Source of the DNA: Gavia stellata
Lineage: Eukaryota; Chordata; Aves; Gaviiformes; Gaviidae
Assembly: GCF_030936135.1 (NCBI RefSeq)
Contig: NC_082637.1
Span: 46,651,821 to 46,715,820 of the forward strand
Length of the DNA stretch: 64,000 nt
Reading direction: 5' to 3'
Part shown: one piece after another, positions 62,201 through 64,000 of the stretch
Layout: each line of letters starts with the position of its first letter
How positions within the stretch are numbered: the stretch's first letter is position 1
Notes under the pieces: generated by a model
What the model was told of the DNA's origin: nothing
Database searches by the model: none
What the model saw: the letters and a program-made list of their open reading frames with translations, nothing else
Translations under genes and position numbers: made by a program

Positions 62201-62729
62201 GAATGTAAAAAATCCAAAAAAGCAACCTGTAAGAATAACATATATTGAGTTGGAAAAGATAATTTTCAATGCTCAAATTGGGTGAGGTTGCCAAGTAACA
62301 CATCCCTAACTCTTCCAGCTTACATAAAGAAAAGAAAGACGGCAAACTGTCCTTGCACATTCAGTGCTTCCTTCCATTTGTAAGCCCAGATCACAGGTTC
62401 AGCCATTTATAGGCTGAATACCAAAACTAATTAAATAGGCCCCATGTGTGTTTTGTGATATGAAATCCTTATGAGACAGCAGGAGTCAAAACATCCTGCC
62501 CTCAGCTTCCCCTCTGTGTTAATTGCAAAGGATGAGCAAGCACTGCACAACCAGGCACAGCTGGAAAATTATTTAGCCTATTTTTACAGGGGAAAGAAGA
62601 TACTTGTTTTTATAATGGCTGATAGGATTTCTCTTTCAAGCCACAGATACAGGCCTAAGTAGAAGATTATATGTGTATTTTATTCATTTCAGGTGTAACA
62701 GCTACAGAGTGCTCAAGGCAAACTGGATG
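59261..62729. other. Intergenic stretch
   Basis: No exon, RNA gene, mobile element or notable repeat is recognised. Open frames here are short and look random. Confidence 0.5.
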
Positions 62730-62737
62730 CTCTAGAG

Positions 62738-63024
62738 CAGCGGTCTCCAAACTTTTTTTCATCGTGCACCCATGAGTAAAAAATTTTTGAGTACGTACTC
62801 CAATATATGTATATTTATTTATAAATTACATACATGTAGTACTGTACTAATGTTATGTACGTAATAAAATATACACAAAATAGAAATTTAAAAAGAATGA
62901 CATAAAGATAAAATAAACATTAAATTTTATTTTTCAATGGTAAAAAAAATACTTTCTTCCTGCACCGCAGTGGATTGTCTTGTTTACCCCCTGGGGTGCA
63001 GGAACCTCAATTTGGAGACCACTG
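62738..63024. mobile_element. Short non-autonomous hAT-like DNA transposon (MITE)
   Basis: The 287-bp AT-rich element has inverted termini: CAGCGGTCTCCAAACT on the left and, on the reverse strand of the right end, CAGTGGTCTCCAAATT (14 of 16 match). It is flanked by near-identical 8-bp direct repeats, CTCTAGAG (62730-62737) and CTCTACAG (63025-63032), 7 of 8 matching. CAGNGGT termini plus 8-bp duplications are hallmarks of hAT elements. There is no transposase coding capacity. Sequence divergence of the two ends and duplications suggests an old insertion. Confidence 0.85.
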
Positions 63025-63032
63025 CTCTACAG

Positions 63033-64000
63033 ACAAAAGCTGTGAGGTCTGATCTCCATTGTCCTGTATCCAGCCAAAAGGATGCTTCTGTTCTGATTTA
63101 CACATGATATGAGGTATGTCCCTGTTCCAAAGCACGGGAACCTGCAGTATCCATTTAATGTTCTTTATGTATGTGGGTGGCTGCAAGCAAAAGGTGTTCA
63201 TAGCTGAACAGGACTTAAAGAGCTATTGCAAGACTGGCACCTAAAGATTAATAAGCTCCTGGGCTCTCACACAGCAAACTGTACAGGTTTTGAGGGACAA
63301 AAAGATGTAGAGTGTGTGGCTGCTTGTTTTTGAGGTATTTATGCACTACAACAGTTTTGTGCAAGTGGTTTTTTAATGCCATTTTGGGGAATGCTTCAAA
63401 TTGAGATTTAATGGGGAAGTGCTTTTAGAAACAAAAGAATGAGATGAAATAAAATAAAAATAGATATTGAGAAAGGAAAAAGAGAAAAGGGAAGGGATGA
63501 AAACAGGCAAACAGGTCAGCAAGAAAGGGAAAAAACTGTTATACCAGCACTTTAGAACAGGAACCAGTGCTGCTTTATGAAAGCAGACGTTCACAATAAC
63601 TGTGAAAATCTCATGGCAGAAATATACAGATAGTTTCTCCAAGGTTAATGCTGTATTTTAAAATATTTTTTGCAACCCTACATGAGAACCATACTTTTCC
63701 TAATTTTTAAATAGCTTTTTTGTATAATACAATCTTCAGCTCCTAAACTTGAAAACATTCATATTTAACCATAGTTTATCTAATTACAATATATTATTGC
63801 CTTAGTAATACCAGGGTAATATCAAGGTATTCCCAAGGTAATAATACAGTATAATTAGAATGAAAAAATACGCTTTCTGATAAACTGCTGAGACATTCTT
63901 ACTGTTTGACTTCCTGAAAATCAGAAATGATTGACTAAGGTCGTTTAAGAAGTCCCTGCCACTCTTCCCATTTTTTTGTCATGCAGAAAGAACTTTCCAC
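63033..64000. other. Featureless right end of window
   Basis: AT-rich unique-looking DNA; no exon or mobile element is recognised. Confidence 0.5.

Noticed and set aside
45621..64000. Expected neighbours of FBP1 (AOPEP, FANCC, PTCH1) on the right
   Set aside because: No exon of these genes could be recognised; they probably lie beyond the window.
1..64000. CRISPR arrays, operons, riboswitches and other prokaryotic features
   Set aside because: The split genes, LINEs and LTR show a vertebrate nuclear genome; no regularly spaced direct repeats were seen.

Overview
This is a vertebrate nuclear window, almost certainly from a bird. The evidence is a tandem FBP2-FBP1 gene pair with vertebrate exon structure, several CR1 LINE copies ending in the (ATTCTRTG)n tail typical of sauropsid CR1, and a solo LTR that resembles an endogenous retrovirus family I associate with neoavian birds. 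In birds this gene pair lies on the Z chromosome near PTCH1/FANCC; that linkage is inference, since neither neighbour is visible here.

The two host genes are both on the minus strand and are both fructose-1,6-bisphosphatases. FBP2 (muscle isozyme) has seven coding exons between 8502 and 29121 and encodes 340 residues. FBP1 (liver isozyme) has seven coding exons between 35059 and 45312 and encodes 339 residues. Intron phases match at all six positions, and exons 2, 3, 5 and 6 have the same lengths (163, 93, 138 and 120 bp). All introns are GT-AG and no exon has a frameshift or internal stop. Paralogue-diagnostic residues (Lys20/Glu69 in FBP2, Glu20/Gln69 in FBP1) settle which is which. Both enzymes hydrolyse fructose-1,6-bisphosphate to fructose-6-phosphate: FBP1 in hepatic and renal gluconeogenesis, FBP2 in muscle glyconeogenesis.

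Layout from the left: 1-781 is the 3' end of a CR1 (+). 1970-2587 is a solo ERV LTR with internal microsatellites. 2588-8501 is the FBP2 3' UTR and flank. 8502-29121 is FBP2. 29122-35058 is intergenic, including the FBP1 3' UTR. 35059-45312 is FBP1, with a CR1 fragment in intron 2. 45313-45620 is the GC-rich FBP1 promoter, holding a triple 11-bp GC/GT-box repeat and a perfect 38-bp-arm palindrome. 45621-54342 shows no gene. 54343 to about 59260 is a nearly full-length but dead CR1 on the minus strand, with a second CR1 fragment inserted into its ORF1. 59261-62729 shows no gene. 62738-63024 is a short non-autonomous hAT-like DNA transposon with an 8-bp target-site duplication. The rest is featureless.

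I see no previously undescribed multi-gene system. The points most worth a second look are the promoter palindrome, single-residue insertions in both FBP paralogues at or near AMP-regulatory positions, unusual FBP1 substitutions (including the KKKGK nuclear-localisation motif), the hAT-like element, and the nested CR1.
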